A DNA stretch of 64,000 nucleotides from Winogradskyella sp. PG-2 (GCF_000828715.1 NZ_AP014583.1:3098001-3162000); one strand, 5' to 3'; positions 37,672 to 47,518 are shown, numbered from the stretch's first letter. The notes: generated by a model from the letters alone, not told the origin. Numbers and translations are program-made.

Positions 37672-38595
37672 ATGATGAAGAAAATTTTAGTGCTATGTTT
37701 ATTTATAGCACTCATTTTGTTGGTTAATTGTGGTAACGAACCTTATGAAGGTGATTTACCAACTAGAGACAATCCATGTGAGCTTGCTATAGAAGCTACA
37801 GCAAATGCTGCTGAAGACTTTAGTGCTGCTACAGAAGACCAATATAATCTTTTGTGTTCGGTTTATAAAGATGCTTTACAAGATCAAATTTCACTTTGTG
37901 GTGATCCTGATGGATTATTACAGAATATAATTGATGAATTAGGAGATTGCGTTCTCGAAAACCCACTATGTGATGATGCTATAGCTGCAACTGAAGTTGC
38001 AAGACAAAACTATTTGCTTGCTTCTGATTCTGATACAGAAGCGTTGTGTAATGCTTACAAAGATGCTCTTGAGTATCAAATCGAAGTTTGTGGTGATGAT
38101 GGTACACTTAGAGCTATACTAGATGAATTAGGTGATTGCGAACCCGTTTTTGTTGAAACTGTTGGTACTTGGAGATTAGAAGCATGGTTAACAGATCAAG
38201 CTAGGGATATTGATAATGATGGTGAGGTAACAAACGATTATTTAGAAGATATCGATTGTTACACTAACGAAACCATTACATTTTATAGTGATGGTACAGG
38301 AGTTTTATACTTAAGATCTGTTGCAGATATTACATACACACCAATTGATGGATCTCCTAATGAAGAGGACTTTTTTGTTACCTGTAACGCTATAAGTATA
38401 GATAGGCCTTTTAATTGGGTGCAAATAGGTAATAACACTTTAATTTTTACAATGGAAGATGGAAGTATAGTTAATTACTTTAGAAATTCTAATAGTTTGT
38501 TTATAGCTATTGATAATGCTTTCTCAGCAACGAGTACAGTTGATGGTGTGTCTCAGATTAATGAACGCATTACTTATGTATATGTTAAGTTATAA
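37672..38595 (+). CDS. Lipoprotein with internal duplication and lipocalin-like domain
   Basis: A 307-residue lipoprotein (signal LFIALILLVNC). The mature protein has two copies of a roughly 55-residue helical unit. The first holds CELAIEATANAAEDF, LCSVYKDALQDQI and IIDELGDC. The second holds CDDAIAATEVARQNY, LCNAYKDALEYQI and ILDELGDC. Each has three spaced cysteines, suggesting disulfide-locked helical hairpins. The C-terminal part (about 162-307) begins VGTWRLEAW and is like the lipocalin-type domains of other flavobacterial lipoproteins. I do not know the function. The start could also be the second ATG. Confidence 0.7.
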   Translation: MMKKILVLCLFIALILLVNCGNEPYEGDLPTRDNPCELAIEATANAAEDFSAATEDQYNLLCSVYKDALQDQISLCGDPDGLLQNIIDELGDCVLENPLCDDAIAATEVARQNYLLASDSDTEALCNAYKDALEYQIEVCGDDGTLRAILDELGDCEPVFVETVGTWRLEAWLTDQARDIDNDGEVTNDYLEDIDCYTNETITFYSDGTGVLYLRSVADITYTPIDGSPNEEDFFVTCNAISIDRPFNWVQIGNNTLIFTMEDGSIVNYFRNSNSLFIAIDNAFSATSTVDGVSQINERITYVYVKL

Positions 38596-38800
38596 AGATT
38601 AGATTTATGCCTAAGAATAGATTCTATTATATCTATGGGAAATCACTATTGTTTAATGGTAAAAATGATTATAAGTAGATAATGCCTTTTAAAATAAGGA
38701 GATTACTAAAAGTAAATTTGAGAGTTTAATCTCTAAATGCGATAGATGCGGGTTTTATAGTTTAAAGGATCTAACTGAAAGTTTAAGAAATTAAATAAAT

Positions 38801-38840
38801 AAAAAAAAAGAACCAGCAAAGCTAGTCCTTTTTCAATTTT
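38801..38840. terminator. Bidirectional terminator between the duplicated lipoprotein and the GIN-domain gene
   Basis: AAGAACCAGC pairs with GCTAGTCCTT around AAA, with two G-U pairs, flanked by A9 on one side and TTTTTCAATTTTT on the other. It ends the minus-strand sigma operon and may also serve the plus-strand gene. Confidence 0.75.
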
Positions 38841-38855
38841 TGGTTGATTGATTTA

Positions 38856-39581
38856 CTAATTACTCACACTACCAGAGCCTGAAATCTTAATGTCTTTATT
38901 TGTTGGTGTACCAGAGTAGTTAACATCTCCAGAACCACTTATTCTAACTTTAAGTTCTCCATTACAAACCACATCTGCAGTACCAGAACCTGCAATTTTT
39001 GCAGTAACGTTTGTGCTTTCTAACCCTTTACCATTAAAGTCTCCTGAACCAGCAATCTTAGTTGTTAATTTTTTTGCTGAACCCTTTAATACAATATCAC
39101 CAGAACCAGCTATAGCGCTTTCTATAGTTTTGGCAGCTACATTTAAATTAATATCACCAGAACCAGCTATAGATACGTCAAAGTCATCTGCTTTAATTGT
39201 ACCAGTATTCATTATGTCACCAGATCGTGCAAGAGAAACAGAACTAATAGATTCGAAAGGTACAGTAACCACAATAGTTTTACTAGGCTTTAAATTATAA
39301 CCTTTTTTAGCTTTAACTATAAGTTTATTGTCTTTCACTTCAGTAACAATATACTCCATAAGGTTAGCGTCACCTTTGATAGAAATTTCACCTTCCTTTC
39401 CTTGTACTAGTTTAAAGTCCATTGGTCCTGCAGCTTTTAAGCCATCATAAGAACTTGTTGATCTTGTCACTGTTGTAATATCTCCATTACCTTTCATTTT
39501 TTTACCATTTCCCCATTGTGCACAAGATAGTGTTGTGCTCAAAAGAAAAGCTAATAGCGTAATCGATTTTAATAGTTTCAT
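38856..39581 (-). CDS. Head GIN domain-containing protein (DUF2807)
   Basis: A 241-residue secreted protein. The signal peptide is LLAFLLSTTLSCAQ, which also contains a possible lipobox cysteine. The rest is a DUF2807 domain. It has repeated AGSGD or SGSGD turns about every 18-20 residues (SIAGSGDINLNVA, AIAGSGDIVLKGS, KIAGSGDFNGKG, RISGSGDVNYSG), which predict a right-handed beta-helix. The family is common in Bacteroidota, and its role at the cell surface is unclear. It is the last gene of the sigma/anti-sigma operon. Confidence 0.85.
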   Translation of the reverse strand: MKLLKSITLLAFLLSTTLSCAQWGNGKKMKGNGDITTVTRSTSSYDGLKAAGPMDFKLVQGKEGEISIKGDANLMEYIVTEVKDNKLIVKAKKGYNLKPSKTIVVTVPFESISSVSLARSGDIMNTGTIKADDFDVSIAGSGDINLNVAAKTIESAIAGSGDIVLKGSAKKLTTKIAGSGDFNGKGLESTNVTAKIAGSGTADVVCNGELKVRISGSGDVNYSGTPTNKDIKISGSGSVSN

Positions 39582-39624
39582 AATTTTTGTTTTTGATTAA
39601 TTGATTTTATTTGTTTTTGATTGT

Positions 39625-40713
39625 TTATTGTCTTTTAAAACTCACACTTCCATGTTGGGATTTAATTTTTACCATATTACCAGAATCTTGAGAGCCATAG
39701 TAACCTTCATATGCTTTACTTGTATAATCTGTATGCTTATTTGTGAAATTAAAACCTTGAGAATCTCTTAATGACCCATGACTAAAGTCGAAATCAAAAT
39801 TAAAATTAAAACCAGCATCATAGCCTATAGTCATGCTTGTAAATCTTGTATCTATGTCGATAGAATTAGCTTTAGAAGCTAAACGTTCTATTTTTAAAGA
39901 AACATGGCTACCTCTTAATTTTAGATTTTTGAAAACATTGCCAATTCTAGTAGTGAGGTGGTTACCCTTGCCATCTAAATTATTAATATTATCAACTTTT
40001 AGAGAACCATGATTGCAATTGTAATCAATATTTTCTGCAAACTCAACTATTGATCTTGTATGATTAGCGCTAAGATTTATTTTTTCAGCTTTTGTGATTG
40101 TAAAACCACTATGGTTAGCTGAAATTTTCCCTTCTTTAATATACTCAAAATAGCTATTTCTTGTATGGTTGAAATTAATCACATTGTTATTAGACATTAA
40201 TTCTTTAGTAGTAATTTTACCATGATCACATCTAATTTTGCTAGAGCCCTTCAATCTATCTAAATTAATTGATCCAAATTTATTATTAAGATCTACATTA
40301 TTAGTCATTGGCATCTTTATAACATAATCAATCTCCATTTTTAAATTCATCTTTTTTCCCCAGTTCCACCAGTTCTTTTTGTTTTTTTCAATTTTGGTAA
40401 TTGCAGAAACTAAATCATTAGAAGATGAAAATTCAACATCAATTCCGTTAAGACGGTCTTGTACTTTTTCTTCATCATTACCTGAGATCTTTATAGTAAT
40501 ATTGAATTCAATACGATTTTCATCCCATGTGATAATGTTTAAATTACCAAAACTATTGGTGACCTTCAAAGTTGCGTCAGATGAGACATTAAAAGACTTT
40601 TTAATGTTTCTTTCTTTACTTGTTTTAGCTACTATTAGATCTGTATTCGCAAATGTTAAAAAAGGAATAACTAACAGTAATAATGCTAACCTATATTGTA
40701 TTTTTAGTATCAT
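39625..40713 (-). CDS. Secreted beta-helix-like protein (DUF4097-like)
   Basis: A 362-residue protein with a signal peptide (LALLLLVIPFLTFA). The mature part reads as repeated short strands with N/H-G turns (NKFGSINLDRL, RCDHGKITTKE, SANHSGFTITK, NCNHGSLKVDN), similar to the DUF4097/GIN beta-helix proteins. It lies between the anti-sigma-like gene, which its start overlaps by 23 bases, and the head GIN gene. Together they look like surface proteins made with or sensed by the ECF system. There are no catalytic motifs. The assignment is by fold pattern only. Confidence 0.65.
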   Translation of the reverse strand: MILKIQYRLALLLLVIPFLTFANTDLIVAKTSKERNIKKSFNVSSDATLKVTNSFGNLNIITWDENRIEFNITIKISGNDEEKVQDRLNGIDVEFSSSNDLVSAITKIEKNKKNWWNWGKKMNLKMEIDYVIKMPMTNNVDLNNKFGSINLDRLKGSSKIRCDHGKITTKELMSNNNVINFNHTRNSYFEYIKEGKISANHSGFTITKAEKINLSANHTRSIVEFAENIDYNCNHGSLKVDNINNLDGKGNHLTTRIGNVFKNLKLRGSHVSLKIERLASKANSIDIDTRFTSMTIGYDAGFNFNFDFDFSHGSLRDSQGFNFTNKHTDYTSKAYEGYYGSQDSGNMVKIKSQHGSVSFKRQ

Positions 40714-41254
40714 TTGTATTTGTTTTTAAATTTTTAATAGTTTCAATTTCTTCTAAGACAATATTTAAAATGTCTATTCTATTTTGAAAATTGGTAATCA
40801 TAGCATAGATAACACGCTGATCATTTCCAATTTCGGTTAAATTTGTTTTTAATTTTTGGTATTCACTTTCTAATAATTTAATCTGCTCTAGCGCATCTGT
40901 AATTATTTGTTCTGTTAATGGTGAACGTTCATTATTTAGTTTTTTTAACTCATTTTCAATAGTTGCTGTAAAGAAATCTTGTGTTTCAGCTAATTCTGGC
41001 GACACACTTGCCAAGTCTAAAGTTTCTGGTTCGTTTTGAAGTGTCATAAAAACACTTAAACAAATAACTACAGAAGCTGCAATGGCTAGGAAAGGTCTCC
41101 AGTTAAAACGAGATGACGATTTAGAATCATTAACAACCACATCATTTGCTTTTAACCTGTCTAAGAAGCGAAGCTCATGACCTTGACTAGGTTCGTTAAC
41201 ATCGAACTCATCTTTTAAGTTGTCAAATAATTCGTCTATAGTATCTTTTTGCAT
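40691..41254 (-). CDS. Membrane anti-sigma-like protein
   Basis: A 187-residue protein with a cytoplasmic N-terminus (about 1-49, with HELRFLDRLKAN), one membrane segment at about 50-67 (FLAIAASVVICLSVFMTL) and an extracytoplasmic helical part with a coiled coil. By place (11 bases after an ECF sigma gene) and topology it is an anti-sigma factor, though the zinc-binding HxxxCxxC motif is absent. The extracytoplasmic coiled coil could be the sensor part. It overlaps the next gene, so it is co-translated. Confidence 0.7.
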   Translation of the reverse strand: MQKDTIDELFDNLKDEFDVNEPSQGHELRFLDRLKANDVVVNDSKSSSRFNWRPFLAIAASVVICLSVFMTLQNEPETLDLASVSPELAETQDFFTATIENELKKLNNERSPLTEQIITDALEQIKLLESEYQKLKTNLTEIGNDQRVIYAMITNFQNRIDILNIVLEEIETIKNLKTNTNDTKNTI

Positions 41255-41265
41255 AGTTCTTTATT

Positions 41266-41817
41266 TTATGCGGTTTGCATTAATTTTTTACGTAAACTTT
41301 CTTTTGCTCTTGAGATCATCGTTCTGCAATTAGCATAAGAAATATCCATAATGTCACAGATTTCTTCATAATCATAACCCTCAATAAGATGTAATGATAA
41401 TCCTAAACTATAGTTAGGCTTTAAGGTTTTCATTACGTTCATTATTTGTTTTACTTTTTCGTTGTTATGATTGCTTTCTTCTATGCCTGTGTCGTCTTCA
41501 ACTTTATATAATAAATTGTCTAAAGGCACTTTATTTTGTTTCGACGTTTTATTGTAATGCGCAATACTATTATTCACTACAATTCGTTTTAACCAAGAAC
41601 CAAATACTTTGGTGTCTTGAAGTGTATTTAACTTTGTAAAAGCCGTTAAAAATGACTCTTGCATAATGTCCTCAGCCTTAAAAGAGTCTTTTACGATTCT
41701 AATTGCTGTGTTATACATTGCTTTGTTATATCTGTTGTAAACTTCCAACTGTGCACGTTGATTTCCAGATTTACAATGCAATAGTAACTGTTCGATATTT
41801 TGATTGGTTGATGTCAA
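41266..41817 (-). CDS. ECF-type RNA polymerase sigma factor
   Basis: A 183-residue sigma-70 family protein. Region 2 has DSFKAEDIMQESFLTAF and FGSWLKRIVVNNSIAHY; region 4 has the helix-turn-helix YDYEEICDIMDISYANCRTMI. It heads a four-gene minus-strand operon: sigma, anti-sigma-like, beta-helix-like, head GIN. The palindrome AAACTGT-T-ACAGTTT lies about 40 bases before its start, where an autoregulatory promoter or operator would be. Confidence 0.88.
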   Translation of the reverse strand: MTSTNQNIEQLLLHCKSGNQRAQLEVYNRYNKAMYNTAIRIVKDSFKAEDIMQESFLTAFTKLNTLQDTKVFGSWLKRIVVNNSIAHYNKTSKQNKVPLDNLLYKVEDDTGIEESNHNNEKVKQIMNVMKTLKPNYSLGLSLHLIEGYDYEEICDIMDISYANCRTMISRAKESLRKKLMQTA

Positions 41818-41855
41818 AAAAACAATTGCTTTGGTATAAAGATGAAGACATTCAT

Positions 41856-41870
41856 AAACTGTTACAGTTT
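41856..41870. promoter_or_regulatory. Palindrome AAACTGT-N-ACAGTTT before the ECF sigma operon
   Basis: An inverted repeat of 7-1-7 bases, perfect in both arms, 39 bases upstream of the sigma start. The place suits an operator or a self-recognised promoter element. No binding protein can be named. Confidence 0.4.
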
Positions 41871-41914
41871 AATTAAAAAAAGTTTTAATTTTTATAAAGG
41901 TAATGGCATAACAA

Positions 41915-41943
41915 TTGAAAATATAATAGTGTGAACAACTTTG
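41915..41943 (+). promoter_or_regulatory. Possible promoter of lon
   Basis: TTG (41915-41917), an 18-base spacer and CAACTTTG (41936-41943), one mismatch from TAnnTTTG. It would give a leader of about 97 bases before the lon ATG. Confidence 0.35.
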
Positions 41944-42046
41944 AATATCTTATAACTAACTGATATTCAGAATAAAGTTAATTATTAATACATTTAAACC
42001 AATGCTATTCTTAATTTATAAATGACAGAATGGCTTAAATATATAT

Positions 42047-44500
42047 ATGGGAAAATCAAATTTTATAAGCCTTGACAGTTTGTCATTTCAGGATTTTAAT
42101 GAAAATTCAGAATTAATTCCATTAATGACACCTGAAGATGAAGAGTTAATAAATAATGAATCTCTACCTGAGTCTTTACCAATTCTATCTTTAAGAAATA
42201 CTGTGTTATTCCCTGGAGTAGTTATTCCAATTACTGCAGGACGCGATGCATCTATAAAGTTAATTAATGATGCTAATAAAGGAGGAAAAGTTATTGGAGT
42301 GGTATCTCAAAAGGATGAGTCTGTTGAAAACCCTACAGCAAAGGATATCTATAAAATAGGAACTGTAGCTCGAATTTTGAAGGTTTTAAAAATGCCAGAT
42401 GGTAATACTACAGTTGTAATTCAAGGAAAAAAACGTTTCCAGATTAAAGAGGTTATTTCTGAAAAGCCTTATTTAACTGCAACAATTTCTGATATCTCTG
42501 AAGCTAAACCTGCAAAGGATAATGAAGAGTTTAAAGCTATAATAGATTCTATAAAAGATTTATCACTAGAAATTATTAAAGAAAGCCCAAATATTCCATC
42601 TGAAGCATCATTTGCTATTAAGAATATTGAAAGCAACTCGTTCTTAGTAAATTTTGTGTCTTCAAACATGAATCTTAAAGTAGAGGAGAAGCAAGAATTA
42701 TTAAAAATTAATGATCTTAAGGAACGTGCGCTTCAAACCTTGAAGTTTATGAATATGGAATATCAGAAGCTAGAGCTTAAGAATGATATTCAGAATAAGG
42801 TTCAAAGTGATATGAACCAACAGCAACGTGAGTATTTTTTGCATCAGCAGATGAAAACTATTCAAGAAGAATTAGGTGGAGGAGTATCTTCTAGTGAAGA
42901 GATTGAAGAGATGAAGACTCGTTCTAAGGCAAAGAAATGGGATGACAAAGTAAAAGTACATTTCGATAAAGAGTTGTCTAAAATGCAACGCATGAACCCT
43001 CAGGTGGCTGAGTATTCAATTCAACGAAATTACTTAGACTTATTTTTAGATTTACCTTGGAATGAGTTTAGCAAAGATAAATTTGATCTTAAGCGAGCAA
43101 TGAAAATCTTAGATCGTGACCATTTTGGTTTAGACGATGTTAAGAGGCGTATTATAGAGTACTTAGCTGTATTAAAGCTTCGTAATGATATGAAGTCTCC
43201 AATATTGTGTCTCTATGGACCACCAGGTGTAGGTAAAACATCTTTAGGAAAGTCTATAGCTGAAGCTTTAGGTAGAGAATACGTAAGAATCTCATTAGGT
43301 GGTTTACGTGATGAATCTGAAATTAGAGGTCATAGAAAGACATATATTGGTGCAATGCCAGGACGAATTATTCAGAGTTTAAAGAAAGCTCAAACTTCTA
43401 ATCCAGTTTTTGTATTAGATGAAATTGATAAACTTTCAACTGGTAATCAAGGTGATCCATCATCTGCGATGTTAGAAGTGCTAGACCCAGAACAGAACAG
43501 TGAATTTTATGATAATTTCTTAGAAATGGGTTATGACTTATCTAAAGTAATGTTTGTAGCTACTGCAAATAGTTTAAATACTATACAACCAGCATTAAGA
43601 GATCGAATGGAGATTATTAATGTTACAGGTTATACTATTGAAGAAAAAGTTGAGATTGCTAAGCGTCATTTGTTACCAAAACAGCTAAAGGAACATGGTT
43701 TAGATAGTAAGCATTTAAAAATAGCAAAGCCACAATTAGAAAAAATAGTTGAAGGTTATACTCGCGAATCTGGTGTAAGAGGTTTAGAAAAGCAAATTGC
43801 AAAAATGGTGCGTTATGCTGCTAAAAATATTGCAATGGAAGAAAAGTATAACATCAAGATTTCTAATGATGATGTTATAGAAGTATTAGGTAGTCCAAGA
43901 TTAGAACGCGATAAATATGAAAATAATAATGTCGCAGGTGTAGTTACTGGCTTAGCTTGGACTAGAGTAGGAGGTGATATTTTGTTTATAGAATCCATTT
44001 TATCTAAAGGTAAGGGTAGCTTAACTATTACTGGTAACTTAGGTAAGGTCATGAAGGAATCTGCTACAATTGCCATGGAATACATTAAGGCTAACACGGA
44101 TGAATTTGGGATAAAACCAGAAGTTTTTGATAAGTACAATGTACATATTCACGTACCAGAAGGTGCAACTCCAAAAGATGGACCAAGTGCCGGTGTAACC
44201 ATGTTAACATCTTTAGTATCTTTATTCACTCAGAGAAAAGTGAAAAAGAGTTTAGCTATGACTGGTGAGATAACATTGAGAGGAAAAGTGTTGCCAGTTG
44301 GAGGCATCAAAGAAAAAATTCTAGCAGCTAAACGTGCTCGTATTAAAGAGATTTTGCTTTGCGAAGACAATAAAAGAGATATTGATGAGATAAAGCCTGA
44401 ATACCTTAAAGGTTTAACTTTCCATTATGTTACAGATATGAGTGATGTGTTAAAACTCGCATTAACCAATCAAAAAGTTAAAAATGCAAAAAAACTATAA
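42047..44500 (+). CDS. lon: Endopeptidase La (Lon protease)
   Basis: An 817-residue ATP-dependent protease that removes damaged and regulatory proteins. The N-terminal substrate domain (about 44-240) begins [18 protein letters not shown]. The AAA+ domain has Walker [10 protein letters not shown] (391-399) and Walker [10 protein letters not shown]. The protease domain has the catalytic pair S714 (PKDGPSAG) and K757 ([13 protein letters not shown]), with the same 43-residue spacing as E. coli. The 40-residue N-terminal extension before the Lon domain is common in Bacteroidota. The next gene overlaps its end by 17 bases. Confidence 0.96.
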   Translation: MGKSNFISLDSLSFQDFNENSELIPLMTPEDEELINNESLPESLPILSLRNTVLFPGVVIPITAGRDASIKLINDANKGGKVIGVVSQKDESVENPTAKDIYKIGTVARILKVLKMPDGNTTVVIQGKKRFQIKEVISEKPYLTATISDISEAKPAKDNEEFKAIIDSIKDLSLEIIKESPNIPSEASFAIKNIESNSFLVNFVSSNMNLKVEEKQELLKINDLKERALQTLKFMNMEYQKLELKNDIQNKVQSDMNQQQREYFLHQQMKTIQEELGGGVSSSEEIEEMKTRSKAKKWDDKVKVHFDKELSKMQRMNPQVAEYSIQRNYLDLFLDLPWNEFSKDKFDLKRAMKILDRDHFGLDDVKRRIIEYLAVLKLRNDMKSPILCLYGPPGVGKTSLGKSIAEALGREYVRISLGGLRDESEIRGHRKTYIGAMPGRIIQSLKKAQTSNPVFVLDEIDKLSTGNQGDPSSAMLEVLDPEQNSEFYDNFLEMGYDLSKVMFVATANSLNTIQPALRDRMEIINVTGYTIEEKVEIAKRHLLPKQLKEHGLDSKHLKIAKPQLEKIVEGYTRESGVRGLEKQIAKMVRYAAKNIAMEEKYNIKISNDDVIEVLGSPRLERDKYENNNVAGVVTGLAWTRVGGDILFIESILSKGKGSLTITGNLGKVMKESATIAMEYIKANTDEFGIKPEVFDKYNVHIHVPEGATPKDGPSAGVTMLTSLVSLFTQRKVKKSLAMTGEITLRGKVLPVGGIKEKILAAKRARIKEILLCEDNKRDIDEIKPEYLKGLTFHYVTDMSDVLKLALTNQKVKNAKKL

Positions 44501-45227
44501 GTTAATTTTTTCCATTATTGCATTGGCAATATCTAGTTTATTTGCTTTTGCGCAATCTGAAATTGAATATAAAGATGTCATTTTAGATGGTAAACCAGCA
44601 AAACTAAATATTGCCACTGGAGAAATTACTTTAGTTAACTTAGAAGAAAAAAAAGCAGATACTTCAAATGTTGTCAAAGCAATAATACCAAAACAAGAAA
44701 TTTCCTCAGATGCTTCAGATTTTTATGTTGTAAAGCAAGGTGAAACTTTATATCAGATTGCAAATCGTTTTGAAACTTCTTTAACTCAATTAAAGAAAGT
44801 AAACAATTTAGAAACTACGATAATAGATAAAGGACAAAAGCTGGTAGTAAAGAATTTTGATCTACATATTGTACCAGAATCAAAGTCTAAGCCTATTAAT
44901 ACAGCCAATAAAAATATTTCAAATTTTCATATTGTAGAACGTGGGGAAACTTTATTTGGATTAGCTATGAGATACAACCTTACTGTTAATGAATTAAAAA
45001 GCAAGAATAGTTTAAATACAGACTTAATTAAAGTAGGTCAAAAGCTTCGTGTTAGAGATTTTGGATTATCTAATGACAAAGCTGATATTTCAGTTTGTAC
45101 AGTTGCTAAAGGGGATACTTTATATAGTATTGCTAAGAAAAGCGGAACATCTGTAAAAGCGCTTAAGAAATTGAATAGGTTAACTAATGATATGCTTATG
45201 ATTGGTCAAATACTGCAATTAAAATAG
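44484..45227 (+). CDS. Secreted protein with three LysM domains
   Basis: A 247-residue exported protein with a signal peptide ([14 protein letters not shown]). There are three LysM peptidoglycan-binding units. They begin with [14 protein letters not shown] (about 72), [14 protein letters not shown] (about 150) and [13 protein letters not shown] (about 203), each ending with a GQKL/GQIL turn. There is no catalytic domain, so it probably binds the cell wall in the periplasm. The start codon lies inside the last codons of lon (17-base overlap), which implies coupled translation. Confidence 0.83.
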   Translation: MQKNYKLIFSIIALAISSLFAFAQSEIEYKDVILDGKPAKLNIATGEITLVNLEEKKADTSNVVKAIIPKQEISSDASDFYVVKQGETLYQIANRFETSLTQLKKVNNLETTIIDKGQKLVVKNFDLHIVPESKSKPINTANKNISNFHIVERGETLFGLAMRYNLTVNELKSKNSLNTDLIKVGQKLRVRDFGLSNDKADISVCTVAKGDTLYSIAKKSGTSVKALKKLNRLTNDMLMIGQILQLK

Positions 45228-45300
45228 AAAATTATTACACCCAAAAAATAAAAAAATCATATCATCGTTTTAAGATAGATTTAGTTATTTTGCATGGTTT

Positions 45301-46332
45301 ATGATTAAGAGGGTTACCAACTTATTTTTTTTATTGTTGGCACTACCATTGTTCGCGCAATTAGGTGGAGAATCTACATACCAATTCTTAAATCTTGTTT
45401 CCTCACCACGACAAGCTGCTTTAGGAGGAAAAATCATTACCAATTTCGATCACGATGTTACAGAAGGTCTATATAATCCTGCCTCAATTAATTGGGAAAT
45501 GGGGAATCAATTAGCTGTTAACTATTCCAACTATTTAGGAGGTATAAGTTATGGAACAGCTGCTTATGCTTATACTTGGGATAGACATGTACAGACCTTT
45601 CACATTGGTGTTTCCTACATCAATTATGGTACTTTTGATGGTTATGATGTTAATGGTAATTCAACAGGTACTTTCAATGGAAATGAAGCCGCTCTTTCCG
45701 CAGCTTATAATTATAATATTCCTTTTACAGATTTTTATGTTGGAGCAGCTGTGAAGCTTATAACATCGTCATTAGAACAATACAACTCTTTTGGTGGAGC
45801 ATTAGACTTTGGAGCAATGTACATTAATGAAGATTTAGATTTTCATGCGGCTATTACAGTTAGAAATTTAGGAACGCAGTTTACAACTTATGCAGGTCAA
45901 AATGAACCTTTACCATTTGAAGTTAATTTTGGAATGTCCCAAACTCTAGAAAACGTACCTTTACGTTGGCACTTAACTTTGGAGAATTTGCAAAAGTGGC
46001 CAATTGGTGTTTCAAATCCAGCAAGGGCGACTACAGATTTAGATGGGAATCAAACTCAAGAAAAAGTTAGCTTTTTTAATAAAGGTTTACGACATCTTAT
46101 TTTAGGTGCAGAATTATTTCCGGAAGGAGGTTTTAATATAAGATTAGGATATAATTTTAGGAGAGCAGAAGAATTAAGAATTTTAGATCAAAGAAATTTC
46201 TCAGGGCTCTCAGTTGGTGTTGGTATTAAGTTAAATAAAATGCGATTTAGTTATACTCACGCAAGATATACAAGTGCATCTAATACAAGTTTTTTCGGAT
46301 TGCAAATAGATTTAGATAGTAGGAGGAGATAA
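45301..46332 (+). CDS. porQ: Type IX secretion system protein PorQ
   Basis: A 343-residue outer-membrane barrel of the PorV/PorQ (FadL-like) family. The signal peptide LFFLLLALPLFAQ is followed by the family start LGGESTYQFLNLVSSPRQAALGG and by NPASINWEMGNQLAVNY. In Porphyromonas PorQ works with PorU, PorV and PorZ at the attachment complex, which cuts the sorting domain and joins cargo to the surface. The gene lies 17 bases before cmk, which is the usual order in Flavobacteriia. It supports a working T9SS, as do the cargo genes elsewhere in this window. Confidence 0.88.
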   Translation: MIKRVTNLFFLLLALPLFAQLGGESTYQFLNLVSSPRQAALGGKIITNFDHDVTEGLYNPASINWEMGNQLAVNYSNYLGGISYGTAAYAYTWDRHVQTFHIGVSYINYGTFDGYDVNGNSTGTFNGNEAALSAAYNYNIPFTDFYVGAAVKLITSSLEQYNSFGGALDFGAMYINEDLDFHAAITVRNLGTQFTTYAGQNEPLPFEVNFGMSQTLENVPLRWHLTLENLQKWPIGVSNPARATTDLDGNQTQEKVSFFNKGLRHLILGAELFPEGGFNIRLGYNFRRAEELRILDQRNFSGLSVGVGIKLNKMRFSYTHARYTSASNTSFFGLQIDLDSRRR

Positions 46333-46349
46333 TATTTTAAATTTAAAGT

Positions 46350-47039
46350 ATGAATAAAATCATTATCGCTATAGATGGCTTTTCATCAACAGGAAAAAGT
46401 ACTATTGCAAAACAATTAGCCATTAAGCTTAATTATATATATGTAGATACAGGTGCAATGTATAGAGCTGTGACCTATTTTGCATTAGAGAATGATTTTA
46501 TTGGTGATGATTTTTTTCACTCTAAAAAATTGATTCAAAACCTAGATAAAGTTTCTATTACATTTAGGTTTAATGACATTAAAGGTTTTGCAGAAGTTTA
46601 CTTAAACGGTATTAATATTGAATCAGATATTAGAACACTAAGAGTTTCCCAATTTGTAAGTCCAGTCGCTACACTATCCGAAGTAAGGCGTATGTTAGTA
46701 AAACAACAGCAGTTGATGGGACAGTATAAAGGTATTGTAATGGATGGACGCGATATAGGAACTGTAGTTTTTCCTGAAGCAGAATTAAAAATATTTATGA
46801 CTGCTTCTGCAGAAACTAGAGCAAAGCGACGTTACAAAGAACTTTTAGAACGTGGACATAATTTAAATTACGAAGATGTCCTAGAAAATGTAACAACTAG
46901 AGATCGCATTGATTCTACAAGAGAGGATTCACCATTGGTAAAAGCAAATGATGCCATAGAAATTGATAATTCAGAATTAACAATTGAAGAGCAATTAGAT
47001 ACAATTATAAATCTTGCAAGTCATAATATTTCTAAATAA
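46350..47039 (+). CDS. cmk: (d)CMP kinase
   Basis: A 229-residue nucleoside monophosphate kinase making CDP/dCDP from CMP/dCMP and ATP. The P-loop is IDGFSSTGKSTIAKQLA with YVDTGAMYRAVTYFA after it. DGRDIGTVVFPEAELKIF is the CMP-binding part, and RAKRRYKELLERG and RDRIDSTREDSPL form the lid. It is transcribed with porQ. A terminator follows at once. Confidence 0.94.
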   Translation: MNKIIIAIDGFSSTGKSTIAKQLAIKLNYIYVDTGAMYRAVTYFALENDFIGDDFFHSKKLIQNLDKVSITFRFNDIKGFAEVYLNGINIESDIRTLRVSQFVSPVATLSEVRRMLVKQQQLMGQYKGIVMDGRDIGTVVFPEAELKIFMTASAETRAKRRYKELLERGHNLNYEDVLENVTTRDRIDSTREDSPLVKANDAIEIDNSELTIEEQLDTIINLASHNISK

Positions 47040-47040
47040 A

Positions 47041-47075
47041 AAAAAGCGACTCTAAAGTCGCTTCTTTTATTTTTT
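47041..47075. terminator. Terminator after cmk
   Basis: AAGCGACT (47044-47051) pairs with AGTCGCTT (47056-47063), followed by CTTTTATTTTTT; A-rich sequence lies on the other side. It sits between cmk and the convergent Kbp-like gene. Confidence 0.85.
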
Positions 47076-47083
47076 AATTCCTG

Positions 47084-47461
47084 TTAAAGATTAGGAATTA
47101 CTAATTCTTGATCTGGATGAATTAAATCCGGATTCTTAAGGATATCTGTGTTTGCAGCAAAGATTTCTTTATACTTCATTGCATCACCATAATAGTGCTT
47201 AGCAATTTTTCCTAAAGTTTCACCAGAAGCAACTGTATGTATTGCATAAACTGTTTCATCAGCCACTTTAATATTTGCCATAATATCAGAAGGATTGTCA
47301 CCACCAGCTACTTTAATAGCATCCCATAATAGGTTTTTCTCATACTGTGTGGCAGCAGTACCAGTTACTTTAAGTACTCCATTGTCTTCACTAACATCTC
47401 CGTTTTGAATGTTTAATTTTTCGCCTAAGTCTAATACGCCTTGGTATTTAGCTCTAACCAT
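47084..47461 (-). CDS. Cytoplasmic LysM protein, Kbp/YgaU-like
   Basis: A 125-residue protein with no signal peptide. Residues 1-70 form a BON-like domain (EKLNIQNGDVSEDNGVLKVTG). Residues about 74-123 form a LysM domain (AIHTVASGETLGKIAKHYYG and DLIHPDQELVIPNL). The order and length match E. coli Kbp (YgaU), a potassium-binding stress protein, so a similar cytoplasmic role is likely. The upstream region has a sigma-54-like site (47501-47518), which would fit stress control. It is a stand-alone gene. Confidence 0.8.
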   Translation of the reverse strand: MVRAKYQGVLDLGEKLNIQNGDVSEDNGVLKVTGTAATQYEKNLLWDAIKVAGGDNPSDIMANIKVADETVYAIHTVASGETLGKIAKHYYGDAMKYKEIFAANTDILKNPDLIHPDQELVIPNL

Positions 47462-47500
47462 AGTTGTTTGAATTTTAAGTTATTAATGTATTGTGAATAT

Positions 47501-47518
47501 ACCAAATTATGTGCCAAG
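47501..47518 (-). promoter_or_regulatory. Sigma-54-like promoter before the Kbp-like gene
   Basis: On the minus strand the sequence reads TTGGCACATAATTTGGTA. It has the -24 GG in TTGGCAC, the exact 10-base step and TTG at -12, with G in place of the usual C in TTGC. It lies about 40 bases before the ATG, a suitable distance. No TAnnTTTG box is seen for this gene. Confidence 0.5.
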
